DNA of 64,000 nt from the NCBI RefSeq assembly GCF_031755915.1, contig NC_083384.1:21140001-21204000 (forward strand), written 5' to 3'. Made by a program: the position numbers and the translations under genes. Under the pieces are notes generated by a model that was not told the origin of the DNA, made no database searches, and saw only the letters and a list, made by a program, of their open reading frames with translations. Positions 11,954 to 24,200 of the stretch are shown here, piece by piece. How positions within the stretch are numbered: position 1 is the stretch's first letter; every line of letters starts with the position of its first letter. Origin of the DNA: Ziziphus jujuba. Lineage: Eukaryota > Streptophyta > Magnoliopsida > Rosales > Rhamnaceae.

Positions 11954-13095
11954 TGATGTGATTCTGCCCGAGCCCGCTCCACCGATAACCCGCTAAGGTG
12001 CTGACTCAACACAGATGAAGACTAGGCCAATCACAAGAGCTCAAATTAAGAGATTTAAGGACAACCTGGGAGTATTTATACAAGGGGTAATCAATCTCAA
12101 CAGAGCTTGTCCATACTTGAAGATACAAAGCCTATTCTAAGCATCCAAGTGGTGGAAGTCGATACGGACCCGGGTGACGGTTTTGGTACATTTTTGGAGC
12201 CCTAGAAGCATGAAATGGTTCCAATGCTGTATGGGTTCAATACATATGCCTAAGAGGTCATATAATCAAGTTAAAGCAGCCTCAAATGCAATCAAAAAGG
12301 GCTTGTACGGACAGCTTCAACAATTTGGCCGAATTTGCTATATTGCTTGCTGGCTTTACTGTATTTTACTGCATTAGCCTTTTCTTATTTTTCCAAGCAT
12401 GGGAAACGTGTGGGACTTCATATTCAGCTTATTTGGGATCCTAAAAAGCATCTAGAAGCTGATTTGAAGCTCAAAGAGGTCAAAGATTGATCAAAGTCAA
12501 CTTGATCAAAAAGGCTAGCATTTTTAGTTTCCTAATTTGTTTTTACTTTTTGTTTTAGGAAACTAACATTACTTTTTGGCTTTTATTTATTTATTTTCTG
12601 GAAAAAATAACTTTAGGAATGTTTTTATTTTATTCTTTCCATTGTAAATTAATTAATTCCTAATTAAATATAAAGGAATTAATTAATCAAACTTAGATTA
12701 GGAAAGGAAGTATAGTTTTAGCCAACTAGGTTTCTTTATGTGTGGTGGCTGGTTTTCTTTATGTTCTAGGGTTTTATTTCATGGCTTTGTAGCCTATTTA
12801 AAGGCTTATTTTTCAATAAGAATACAACTTTGATTTGATTAAGAAAATACTTGTGAGATTAATTATCTCTTTTTTCTTTGAGAACACCTAAAACACCATT
12901 AGAGAATTGGTTGTTTTAGCTTGACTTATCAATAGGTTTTCCATCCCCTATTGTGGCGTCTACATTATACCAAGGTTTCTAACCACAGGTTGGTTAGGGG
13001 TTGAGGTCAATTCCATTAGAACTTGAACTTAATTAAGATCCGGGCTAATATAATACGGGTTTAGGAGCAGGTCGTCCTAGGTTCGTATCAGTTTC
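11949..13095 (+). repeat. Solo LTR of family 1 with GTTTC target duplication
   Basis: The LTR spans 11954-13090 (1137 bp, TGATG...CGTATCA). It is flanked by GTTTC at 11949-11953 and GTTTC at 13091-13095, and it interrupts the gag of T3 at one codon. No internal sequence remains, so the element was reduced to one LTR by recombination between its LTRs. It includes the TATA-like CTATTTAAAGG (about 12797), the palindrome near 12650-12690 and the two 3'-end hairpins. Confidence 0.95.
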
Positions 13096-14261
13096 CAATA
13101 GTGGAGGATCAATTCCAAGTGGCTGAAGAAGCAATCCTACCTATAAAAGCAATCCAAAGCCGAAAATTGGAGAAGAAAGTTCAAATCGGCCAAGGAGAGA
13201 GACTAGAACGGAATCAATCCAAGCACATTAAAGTGAAGGTAAATCTGATCCTAAGCCTTCTAAAACTCATGAAATTTGGTGTTTTAAGTGTCAAGGATGA
13301 GGACACATCGCTAGCCAATGCCCAAATATGAGGATTATAGTGTTGAAAGGTAATGGCGAACTAGAATCCAAAAGTGAAGAAAGTGATGCTGAAACTGAAA
13401 TTGAAGATGGAGAAGTCGTAGATGATGAGCATGAGGAACCCAAAACACTCCAACCTTTAAGGGCTGACTTGAGCTTAGTTGCAAGGAGGGTCCTTACTGC
13501 ATACAAAGATGAGGATGAAGTACAAAGAGAGAACATCTTCCACACCCGATGTGAAATTCAAAGTAACATATGTAGTATGATCATAGATAGTGGGAGTTGT
13601 GCAAATGTAATTAGTAGCATGGTAGTTGAAAAATTAGGCTTAACAACTATTAAACATCCAGAACCTTATAGATTACAATGGCTTAATGATAGTGATGAGA
13701 TGAAAGTTAATAAACAAGCCAAAGTAAAATTCAATATAGATAAAAATGTGGATGATGTGTTGTGTGATGTTGTGCCTATGTATGCTAGTCATATATTGTT
13801 GGGGAGGCCATGGTAATTTGATAAAGATGCCATACATTATGGGAGAGAGAACTAGATTATTTTTAAGATTAATGGAAAGAAGGTTAAGCGGGAGTCATTG
13901 TCCCCGAATGAGGTTTTTAGAGATCAACTGCAAATGCAACAAAGGAGGCAAGCCGAAAGGCTCAAAGAGAAGGCTAGTATGGTACGAAGGGTTCCAACAT
14001 CCATTCAAGAGGGGAAAGGTGAGCTTGCTATCCAAGGTAAGTCCTCTAAAACCCAAGTTAAGTGGAAAAATTTAAACAAATCTGAGAGTAAGAAAATTGG
14101 AGCAAAAGCCGAGAGTGATGCAAAATTCAATGAATCCGTGAGTGAGAAACGGAAAGAAAGAAAAGAGAGGAAAAATAGATATTTTTATCTTAGCTTTGGT
14201 GATGTTAATAAAGTAATTATGAATAAGAAATCATTGCTGGTCATGAATATTAAAGACACTT
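13096..14261 (+). pseudogene. T3 gag C-terminus and protease
   Basis: The zinc knuckle follows at about 13280-13320 (CFKCQG, then a stop in place of [10 protein letters not shown]). The 162-codon open stretch 13328-13816 is the protease, with an intact DSGSC active site (IIDSGSCANVIS), LQWLND and HILLGRPW. Stops at 13814-13816 and near 13852 interrupt, but the frame continues (13898-14314: LQMQQRRQAERLKEKA, then lysine/glutamate-rich sequence and YLSFGDVNK) up to the mini-pol junction. Protease is the only pol enzyme this element ever encoded. The acidic and basic linker is typical of the family. Confidence 0.75.
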
Positions 14262-14400
14262 ATTTAAAGATGTTTTTGTTGCATAGAAATTTATCTGCAT
14301 TATTGAAAGCTTGACTTAGCGGAAATTTGAAAATTTGGGAGAGATTATTTGCTAAAATTAAAAAGTGTGATGAGCTTGTATTTCTAGTATTTGTTGTGAT
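14262..14400 (+). pseudogene. T3 rearranged mini-pol (IN scrap then RT scrap)
   Basis: After YKD-like wording the sequence jumps at about 14283 to an integrase scrap (matching T10 39824-39882, NRTLSALLR), then at about 14341 to an RT scrap (matching T10 38409-38480, KKC...LVFLGFVV), then at about 14400 to the IN C-terminus. RT and IN scraps are in reversed order relative to normal pol. The catalytic YFDD, RNase H and integrase D,D,E are absent. Junctions are in frame, and one later stop sits at 14312-14314. The same junctions occur in T6 and T11. Confidence 0.85.
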
Positions 14401-14651
14401 AGTCTTTGACCAGGAGATTGGTTTTGGTTTCAACCAAGGAAGCAGAGGTTTCCTGGACAAAGAAAGTCCAAGCTTATGCCGCGAGGAGATGGATCTTTTC
14501 AAGTTAAGGAAAGGATTAATGAAAACACCTACACACTTTATTTACTTGGTGAGTATAATATGAGTGCTACATCAAAAGATGCTGATTTGTTTCCTTTTTC
14601 TGCAGGTGATGGACTAGATTTGAGGACAAATCCTTTTCAAGAGGAGGGGAA
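14401..14651 (+). pseudogene. T3 integrase C-terminal domain and polypurine tract
   Basis: Matches T10 40137-40390: VFD-x-E/GD, PRGDGSFQVKERINENTY and [13 protein letters not shown] one-base loss near 14410 shifts the first part. The polypurine tract AAGAGGAGGGGAA occupies 14639-14651, immediately before the LTR. The open frame runs a further 14 codons into the LTR. Confidence 0.75.
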
Positions 14652-15808
14652 TGATGTGATTCCGTCCGAGCCTGCACAACCGATAACCCGTTAGGGTGCT
14701 GATCCGATATGGATAAAGACCGAGCCAATCAGAAGAGCTCAAATTAAGAGATTTAAGGAAAACCTGGGAGCATTTATATAGGGGCTAATCAATTCTCAAT
14801 AGAGCTTGTCCATACTAGAAGATACAAAGCCTATTCTAAGCATTTAAGTGGTGGAAGCGGATATGGACCCGGGTAGTGATTTTGGTGCAAATATGGACAC
14901 CGAGCAGCATAAAATGGTTCCAACTCTTTATGAATTCAATACATATGTATAAGAGGGTTTTGAATCAATTCAAACCAGCTTCAAAGGCATTCAAAAAGGG
15001 GTTGTACGGACAGCTTCAAATTTGGCCTATTTTCACTGTATTTTGTGCTGGTTTTACTGTATTTTGCTGAGTTGGCTTTTTCTCTTTCTTCCAATCAAGG
15101 GAAACATGTGGGACTTCATGGTCAGCTTATTTTGCATCCTACAAAGCATATTGAAGTTGATTTGGAGCTCAAATTGGTCAAAGAATGGTCAAAGTCAACT
15201 TAGTAAAAAAGCTAGTATTTAGTTTCCTAATTTGATTTTATTTTTTGTTTAAGGGAATTAGTCTTTTATTTTGATTTTTATCTATTTATTTTCTGGAAAA
15301 ATAAGTTTAGAAAAGTTATTATTTTAGTATTTCAATTGTAAATTAATTAATTCCTAATTCAAAATAAAGGAATTAATTAATCCAAATTAGTTTAGGAAAC
15401 TACACAAAATTAGGCACTTTCCTTTTCTCTACTTTCCTTTTCTCTACTTTCTTTTTCTCTGCACTTTGAGTCTAGTTTTGAATTAATTTTTTTAGGGTTT
15501 TTGCTTTTAATCTTAGCCTATTTAAGGCTTATTTTCAATGAGAAATCAGGCTTGAATTTATACAGAAAATTACTTGTGAGATTGAATTCTCTTTGTTCTT
15601 TTGAACACCTAAAACACCATTAGAGAGTGAGTGTTTTAGTTTCACTTATTAATAGGACTTCCATCACCTATTGTGGCATCTTCATTATATACCAAGGTTT
15701 CTAAACACAGATTGGTTAGGGGTCAAGGTGACAATTAGAACTTGAACATAATTAGATTCGGGCTAATATAATACGGGTTTAGGAGTAGGTCATCCTAGGT
15801 TCGTATCA
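14652..15808 (+). repeat. 3' LTR of T3
   Basis: TGATGTGATTCC at 14652 to CGTATCA at 15808 (1157 bp), with typical family 1 landmarks: TATA-like 'cctatttaagg', inverted repeat near 15345-15380, and the hairpin AATAGG/CCTATT. It is bounded by T4 reverse transcriptase sequence. The matching 5' LTR is not in the window. Confidence 0.88.
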
Positions 15809-17598
15809 TTAAGTCCCTGTGCAGTTCCATCTCTCATTGTGGCAAAGAAAGATCAAACTTGGAGAATGTGTGTCGATAGGAGGGCCATTATTAAGATAAC
15901 AATTTAGTATACATTTCCTATCCCTCAGTTAGAAGACATGTTGGACAAATTAGAAGGCTCTCAAATCTTTTCTAATATTAATCTTAAAAGTGGCTATCAC
16001 CATATACGAATTTGACCTGGTTGAATTGAAAACTGCTTTTAAGACAAAAGAAGTTCTTTATGATTGCCAAATTATGCCATTTGGCCTCTACAATGCACCT
16101 AGAACTTTTATACAACTAATTCAAACCTTTCATTGGACATTTTGTTATTATGTACTTTGATGATATTGTCGTGTATAAAAAAAAAAAACAAATATGAGCC
16201 CTTACTCCAAGTTCGAAAAGTATTTCAAGTGCTACGAGAACACAAACTGTATCTTGTATACAGCAAAAATGAAGATGAGCACTTACTCCAACTTTGAAAG
16301 GTATTTCAAATGCTACAAGAACACAAACTGTATATCAGCATCCAAAAATTTAAGTTTGTCATTAATAGCTTACTATTTTTGGCTTCATAATGATCAAAAA
16401 CAGAATACACATAGACCCAAAGAAAATTAAGCCATTCTTAACTATAAGCCATTTAAAAATGTGATTGAACTCTGTAGTTTTAATGGCCTTGCCACCTTTT
16501 ACCAAAGACTCACTAAAAATTTCTATAAGATAGATGCCCCTTTAACTACTAGCCTTAAGAAAAATGAATTCTGATGGAAGCAAGCATAATACAAAATTTT
16601 TTAACTTGATGAAACAACGACTCATTCAAGCCTTGTCCTAACTTTACCAAATTTTGACAAAGTATTTGAAGTGGATATCGATGCCTCTAAGGTAGGAATT
16701 AGGTAGTCTTAATTTAAAAGGGCAGACGCATTGAGTTCTTCTGTGATAAATTATGCCCTGCTTAACAAGATAGACTACTCATAAACAAGAATTGTATGCA
16801 GTTATTTGGGCTCTCAATCAATGAACATTACCTTATGCAAAAAGATTTCATTCTACATAATGATCACCATCCTCTTAAGTATCTCACTTGGAAAAAGAAA
16901 CCCAATGACCTCCATTCTCGATGGCTCAAATTTTTGTAAAAAACTTCATTATGCTTTTAATAACAAAGTTTGCCATAAGAACACTGTAGTTGATACCCTT
17001 AGTTGTAAGTACACCTTACTTACTATTTTGAATTTCAATCTACAAGAATTTACTCAGATTAAATATTTATTTGTTGATGATGGAGATTTTTCATTTATAT
17101 GTGAACAATGTAAATAACATAATAAGATGGAGTATTATGATATTGTTGAAGGATTCCTATTCAAAATTGATTCCATATCGAAGACTTCTTTTTAATAGTT
17201 CATTATACGAGATGTACATTAGAAAGCATTCGCTACCCATGCTGGATGAGATAAAACAACAATGCCATAACTGAATGTTTCTTCTAACCCAAAATGAAAC
17301 CAAATATTGCTTCCCATGATGCTCGATGTTCCATATGTTGGACAGCCAAAGGCCACTCCCAAAATGTTAGCCTCTATACACCGTTACCAATTCCTTCCGC
17401 TATTTAGGAAGATTTATCCATGGATTTTATTACCAACGACCATTCAGCAAGCTGACTCCATTTTTGTTGTTGTAGATAGATTCTCCAAAATGGACAATTT
17501 TATTTCATGTAAGAAAGCTTCTGATATGAGTTACGTAGCTATTCTCTTTTTTCGTAAGGTAGTACATCTTCATGGAAATCCAAATCCATTACCTCTTA
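15809..17598 (+). pseudogene. T4: old gypsy pol, RT to integrase core (first part)
   Basis: A degraded Ty3/gypsy polyprotein of another family, on the plus strand. RT motifs: LSPCAVPSL, then [23 protein letters not shown], and MYFDDIV at about 16150. RNase H remnants lie at about 16640-17010 (DIDASKVGI, a HNDHHPLKYL-like block, TVVDTLS). Integrase lies at 17140-17598, with [23 protein letters not shown] in the 103-codon stretch 17307-17618. Dozens of stops and shifts mark it as one of the oldest elements here. A 79-bp near-repeat occurs at about 16193-16335 (two copies of MSPYSKFEKYFKCYENTNC-like wording). It is interrupted at 17598 by T5 and resumes at 28221. Confidence 0.75.
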
Positions 17599-18584
17599 TG
17601 TTAGGACTAAAATATTGATGATTTTATGCCATATTTATACATAAATATTTGTTAGTTTGTGTTAATTTATTTTGGAAAGATACTTAATTATCTATTTTTC
17701 TTAATCTAGGTGAGAGAGGAAGAACGTCAAGAAAACAACCATCAAAATGGATTCTTTGGGTCGACTTATGGTGGGAAGCAAGAATAGAGCTCAAATGGAC
17801 CAACCATTAAAAAGATTCCTTGAAGACTCCATAAAGATTCTATTGGGAATTTCATGGTGGAAGTGGATGTCATATGAATCCTCACGATCTGACGATTTCA
17901 AATATCACATTATTTTTGGATTTCAAAGTGCGAGCAAAAGGATATTATCATTTGAAGTTTGGAATTTATAAAAGGAAAATTATAATTAGATCTCCATCAT
18001 TAATTAAGAGAGGGAATCAAGGCAATGTAAGGACCAAGATAAAAACACTTAATAGTTGGTTTATTTATCATTAATGAGGCACATGTCATGTCACATGCTT
18101 CATTAAGAGTAAGTTAGACTAATTAAATATTTTTTTATAAGGAATTAGAGAAAAGGAAAGTAGTGGAGAGCAAGTAATATTAAGTTTCCTTTTTATACAT
18201 GACATTCATCCAACCTTCTTAATGGCTTAAAAAATGTATCTTGCAAAACTCCCACATTGAAAATAACGAGAGAAAAAGGTTCCCAAGGTCCTATATCTAT
18301 AGCCCCCACTTCATTGAAGGAATATACACAAGTTTAGAGAGTTATTTAGGAGCTTTTAGGAGGCTTAAGTAGAAACAAACAAAATTTTGAGAGTTTCTTA
18401 AGTTCCCTTAAGAGTTCTAGGGTTTTAAATGTTAGGGTTTTGGGAGATCAATTAGAAAGCTTGGAGAAGGCATGGAGATGTGGGCTTGCTTGGAAACGAA
18501 GGCTGCAATTTGGAGAGCTCTTGGAGGAGGATTTCTTCAACAGTTTTTATTCTTTTCTCTTTTCTCTTTAATTGTGAACTTTAT
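17594..18584 (+). repeat. T5: Athila-like solo LTR, first part, with target duplication
   Basis: The LTR starts TGTTAGG at 17599, directly after the 5-bp target copy TCTTA (17594-17598). It is homologous to the reverse complement of T1's LTR (5275 downward) to 18584, where T6 is inserted. With the second part (27475-28220) it makes about 1.73 kb, the same length as T1's LTR. No Athila internal sequence is present, so it is a solo LTR. Confidence 0.88.
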
Positions 18585-19140
18585 TGATGAGAATTCGCCC
18601 ATGCCCGCACAACTGACAACCCACCAGGGTGCTGACCCAATATGGATCAAGATCGGACCAATCACTAGAGCTCAAACTAAGAGATTTGATGATAAAAAGG
18701 CTTGTCAATACCCAAAGATACAAAGCCTGTTTTAAGCATCCAAGTGGTGGAAGCTATTACGGACCCGGGTAGCTGTTTTAGTGCAAATATAGACTCCGAG
18801 CAACAACAAATGGATCCAATACTTCTTAGATTCAATGGATATCACCAAGAGACCATGGAATCATGTCAAGGTATAATCAAAAGCATCTAAAACCAGCTTG
18901 TACGGACAACATCTCAGTTTGGCCAAAAATGTGATCTTTTTGAACACCTAAAACTCCATTAGAGATTGAGTGCTTTAGTTTTGACTTATCAATAGGACTT
19001 CCATAACTTATTATGGCATCTTCATTATACCAAGGTTTCTAATAACAGGTTGGTTAGGGGTTAAGATTTTCATAAGAACTTAAATTTAACTAAGATCTGA
19101 GCTAATATAATACGGGTTTAGGAGCAAGTCGACCTAGGTT
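18585..19140 (+). repeat. 5' LTR of T6 with two deletions
   Basis: Starts TGATGAGAATTCGCC. Compared with T6's own 3' LTR, about 530 bp are missing after 'aaaatgtg' (18935): U3 jumps directly to 'ttttgaacacctaaaac', so the TATA region is lost. At 19138/19141 'ctaggtt' runs straight into 'tgatctatc'. The last 7 bp of the LTR, the whole PBS and about 20 bp more are gone. AGGTT is present at both ends of the missing block in T10 (34403 and 34440 areas), so this is a short-repeat deletion. Confidence 0.8.
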
Positions 19141-20457
19141 TGATCTATCTTTATTTTCTTTATTTATTTTTTGTTATTTTGCAATTTTAACATTAGGTTA
19201 AGGTTGTTTCGTACTCCTACAAGTTCCACATCTTAAAAAAAAAATTCATTCATAACCGAAATTTGGTTCCTTGTTTGACCGTATTTTTGCTTCCCAGTTT
19301 GTTGGTTGTTTTTCATCGTTGTTCTTAGTAATTTAGTTTATTGTTGATTTTTCTTTGCTGTTTTAATCTTAATTAGTTGCATTCATATATTCAAAAAAGA
19401 AAAAAAGAAGAAGAGAGTTTTGAAAGCATATTGCATAAAAACCTAAGCTTGTAATTGTTTTTCCTTTTGTTGGAGAATCGAGTTTGTTGAATTTTACATT
19501 AAAGTTTGCAGATTGTATTGTTTTTGGTACTTCTGGGATTTGTGTTAGCCTTATTCTATTTGTGATAAAAAAAAGAATAAAAAAAGAGGGTTTGCGGAAA
19601 CACACGAAAAAAAAAAATTACAAAATTCGTAAGTTGAATTTTGGAGGTCACGGGTTGGTTGAAATTTTGGTGTTGGAATTGCAATTTTTGGTGTTGATTT
19701 TTGATATGGGAGTTGTGTTTTATATTCTATGAGTAGATATTTAAAAAAAATAAAAAAAATAAAAAAAAGAAGAAGAAGAAGAAGAAAAGTCAAAGAAAAA
19801 AAATTAAAAAAAAAAATCATAAAAGGCCGATATTTAGTTGAATTTGGAGTTTGAATTTGTTTGCTAGAAATTTGTTGAAGCTGCTGAGTTGTTGTTTATT
19901 TAATCAATATTTCGTGTTACTGGAAATTCAATCTTGCTGCTGGATATTTGAATTTTGGGTGCTAAAATTGTTTGGATTAAAATTGGTAAAGGATTTGACA
20001 CATAAAACTTGAATTACAAAGAACAAAAACCAACAACTATCCTATATTTTTGTTCAATTTGATTCTTGTTCATGTATAAATTTATTTCTTTAAATTTTAT
20101 TCTTGAATTCTTAGTTTCTTACCATTTGTTCCAATTCTTATTGACTTCGAAATTTCCGTTGTTAATTTGTCTTTTTTTGGCTAGAAACCCGAGAATTAGG
20201 TGTTCAAAAATTCACTCGGTATTGCTTGCTTTCTGCTACTGTTTTGTTGATAGGTTTAATTAAAACATACTTTTGATCTAATTGTTGTTTTGTGGGTGTT
20301 CTAATTAGAACTTAGATATAATTCTTCGAGTGGAAAAAGATAAGAGAGTGTGAGCTTAAAAAGCCAAAACTAGTGTGTAAACACGAGTGTCGAGACCTTA
20401 TTTGAGTGAAACATGTGAGGGAGTGAATTTGGTAAGATCTGTTTTATTTTTACTAAC
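19141..20457 (+). other. T6 untranslated leader
   Basis: Matches the T10 leader (34440-35594) in order: 'gatctatctttatt', A-rich tracts (19741-19820 especially), then 'gtgagggagtga' just before gag. ORFs here come from A/T runs on both strands and are not supported as coding. Confidence 0.7.
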
Positions 20458-21227
20458 ATGGCAGATTCAAGGATGAGAAGAGAAGTAGGTGATGGATCAT
20501 TGAGAATTAATGAAGAGGAGTCCATAGGAGTCAAAGGTGATTCCCGAGCTATGGGGATGGGAGATGAGCACACGGACATGATGGTGGTCTTGGAGCAATT
20601 ACAGCTGATGAATGCTCGCTTTGACCACCTAGATCAAAGGATAGATAGGTTGGAAACATCACAAGGAGAGCCAAATCCAAGGTTAGATGTACATGGAGGC
20701 CGAGGTCAAGGTCGAGGAGGCCAAGGGCGAACTAGAGAAGAATTCAAGAAAGGTAACTTTAGAGATAATTTTAAAGAGGAAACTGATGATATTTTTGAAG
20801 TCCAAGGAAGACCAATCCATGGGAGACCAGCAAGGAATGAGGATGATGATCTTGGAAATATTAAGGTCAACATACCACCTTTCATGGGAAAAAGTGATCC
20901 GGAGGCATACCTAGAGTGGGAGGAGCGAATGGAGATGATATTCGATTGACATAACTATTCAGAGACTAGGAAGGTAAAAGTGGTAGCAATTGAATTTGGA
21001 CATTATGCACTCCAATGGTGGACCAATGAAAAAAATACCCGAAGTAGAATAGGTGATGAATTAATTACTACTTGACGACAAATGAAGGGAGCCATGAGGA
21101 AGTAATTTGTACCGACTCATTACCATAGATTGCCACATCAAAGACTCCAATCATTATCACAAGGTAGTAGGTCCACGGATAATTATTACAAGGAGATGGA
21201 GATGCTCATGGTGAGATTGAGCATGAA
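20458..21227 (+). pseudogene. T6 gag, N-terminal part
   Basis: Starts ATG at 20458 (MADSRMRRE), the conserved family start. A Gly/Arg-rich segment (GGRGQGRGGQGR) precedes the gag domain ([23 protein letters not shown]). In-frame stops stand at 20947-20949 (TGA where T10 has Cys TGC), about 21073 (TGA for Trp) and about 21103. At 21227 the gene is cut by T7 in the RLSMN-EDRE stretch. It resumes at 24628, where the target duplication repeats ATGAA. Confidence 0.82.
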
Positions 21228-24200
21228 TGTCAGGACCCATCCAAAATTCTCACCGGAACCTCAAACAAGGCCTGATCCCATGGAAACTCTGCAGGATCCT
21301 CAAGTAGGAAATTCGGTAGCATCCCCCCTAAGGGTTGGACTTACCACAAAATTTCTTGCACAGAAAACACACTTCTATATGCACGACCTTACTACAATTT
21401 AATTCCACAATTTCCAGCACTTCAAATAAAAAATAGGGAATAAGTGCAATATTAATTAATAAATCTAGTGTAGAATACAGAGCATCACATTATCTACAGT
21501 TGATAATAGGATTTCTTACTACACCAGATAGAATAAAAAAATTTACAAGATTGAAGGAAAAGAAAGAAGGGTTTCTTGAAGTGCATCAATGAATGATGAC
21601 GTCGAATTCACTTCGGACGATCACGTCTACTAACCTGGCTCTAAAGAAACAAATTAAACAAAATATGAGATGCTAATCATCTCAGTGAGCAACCCTGTCT
21701 ACTATAATAATAATAATAGTCGTATAATAATGTAATAATTTGGCTAATCAATAATATTAGAAAATAACATTTTCCCTCAAAATCCTTACAACTCACTCAG
21801 TTGGAAGTGTTCCCCTTTTGAAAAGCATTTCACAAAACCCAACATTTTATATAACCCAAAAACCAATAAAGTAATTAACCAATAAAACAAATAGAATACA
21901 AATAAATTTAGAATCTAAAATTTAACACTTCTAGATTAATATAATAACAATTAGTTGAATTTATAATAATTATCATAAGATAAAATCCAATCATAAATAA
22001 ATTAACCAAGCCAACATTTAATTCAACACATAATCATGACATTTATTAATCAAGCCAAGGGAATAATCAAGGAATACTAATAAATAAAATGTAGATAATA
22101 TGCAACAAGTCAATTTAGTAATAAAGGGGTTCAACGTAAAACAAAATTGATTTTAATAAATAATTTCTAAAATTTATGCTCAATAATTTAATAAAATAAT
22201 ACGAGGTACCATAGAAAATCTTTTGGATAAATCTTAAATTTATGTAAGCCTTGAAAACATGTAAAATATATATTTTTGACACAATTTAAATAATAATAAA
22301 ATCATAATTAAATACTTTTAATTTAAAATATAATTTTGAAAACTTTTAATTTTTGAAAATCGGATCAGGAAAATAACTTAACGTATGCACTATATACCAA
22401 TGGTGCCTGATGGTGTCCAACATCCCAAAGCACTGCCTGACGGGGAGGTTATGGAGAGAAACCTACATGCAAGCTACCCTGGCATCCTAGCAGTGCCGAT
22501 GCTATAAACCTCAATCCCGGCCATAGAAAGGGGTGGCTATGGCCAATCTCAAACTTGCCTACCCTCAGTTTAATGGCAGCCACGGGAAAGTATAAACCTG
22601 CGCCCTCATCACATCCACAACTATCAAACACTGGTACTATGTAGTGCGTCTTAAAAACCATATAAATATATATATACCATTTTCAAATACCAAAATCTTA
22701 TCATTACCATTGGATTTAATATCTATCTCCACATCCATAAATTCACGTTAAAATCCATTATAATTTCATTGATGCAAATATATCAAAATCCTAGTGGCAT
22801 AAAATCAATCCATAATCTTAAATCCAACAGTATATATATATATATCCTAAATTTTCCAATACCATAAAATAATTTTCGCACCATTGTTTCAATGCGTAAT
22901 AAATTGAAATAAATATTTTCTTCAAATCGTCCAGATTCAATACAATTGAAATCACATTGAAATTCATATAAAAATCCATATATGCCTGAATTCATATAAA
23001 TATAGTTTTATCAAACATAAATTAACCGCAATTAATTTCAACAAAAAAAAAATTAAATATAATTTCTTCAAAAACCCAAAATATAAATTTTGATGCATAA
23101 GTCCACATAAATCATCATCAAAATTTAATTGATAATCTCTTTAAATATTAAACATAACACATTTTTCAAAAATCAATTAATACCGTATGTATGTATTTTC
23201 ACAACCTTAAAATATAATTTGGTAGCATCTCATATTATCATAAACAGGCAATATAATTTATATAACCATTTTTTTAATTTTATATCAAACATAAATATCC
23301 AACACATAATCAATTAATATAAAAGATACATAGTTTAATGCCCGAAAACAAATTTCAAGGTGAGTCACTCACCTTGAGCATGCTTATCAACCAAAATCCG
23401 CTACAGGATCATTTTCACAACTCACACGTGCTACTAAAACATCAAAGTCATACAACACCGACTAAAATATTATTTTAATCGGACAACTTATATAAGTGTA
23501 CCAGGGCAATTAACACAAATGGTATCCAAAATTCACAAATAATATACCGAATCGAAGCTTAAAATGCGAGAGTTAAGAATTGGGACTTACCTTCCTGAGA
23601 TTGGACTTGTGGTGGCCATATTCTCACCAGAAAGCTCTCAGAATTAGAGTCCTCACATCTCACATACCACCATGAACTGGAGGAAACCAACCTCAAATTT
23701 GTATTCAGGGAGGTCAAATTAGTGGGAAAGGGTAGATGAGGTGATCGGGAAGTCACCGAAGTTGGATTTTCTGACGAGCAGCCGTGGTCACCAAAATCCA
23801 CCACCGCCGGTGGTGCGTCCGGTAGCCAATGGCCGTGAAATTTAGTGGGGAGGTAGACCTGGTGATAGGTAAGACAATGGGGCCAGCGATGAAACAAACA
23901 AAGGTTTGGTTTGGGAAAAATTTGCCAGAGAAGAAAAATGGGCCATCGCCGAAAAATGTCTCAATCCATGTGCGTCGCTAGCAATCTGGGCTTTAAATTT
24001 AGGTGGCTGGTCAATTTTCAGATGGGCATCATGGTGGCAGGAAAAGAGTACACGACAGTTGGCTGGTCCTCCCTCTTTATCCACTTTCTCTTTCTCTTTC
24101 TCCTTTTCTCTCCCCCTCTTTTCCCTTCTCACCCAATCAAAATGCCTGTGGGTGCCACTGTGCACTCACGGGTTGGTCCAAAATTGTGACATGTGGCACA

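Larger units (their letters stand above)
11744..15808 (+). mobile_element. T3: family 1 element with rearranged mini-pol, 5' end lost
   Basis: Plus strand: gag fragment, solo-LTR insertion, zinc knuckle, protease, mini-pol (14262-14400), IN C-terminus, PPT (14639-14651) and 3' LTR. The 5' LTR, leader and gag N-terminus are missing: gag starts mid-domain at 11744, directly against truncated T2. The 3' LTR ends at 15808 inside the RT of T4 (LSPCAVP), so T3 was inserted into T4. Its internal rearrangement is the same as in T6 and T11. Confidence 0.85.

Noticed and set aside
16193..16335. Near-duplicate 'cttactccaa...ttcaagtgctacgagaacacaaactgta' blocks considered as a short repeat array
   Set aside because: Only two diverged copies inside decayed T4 RT; better explained as a local duplication than as an array. 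No CRISPR-like structure anywhere in the window.
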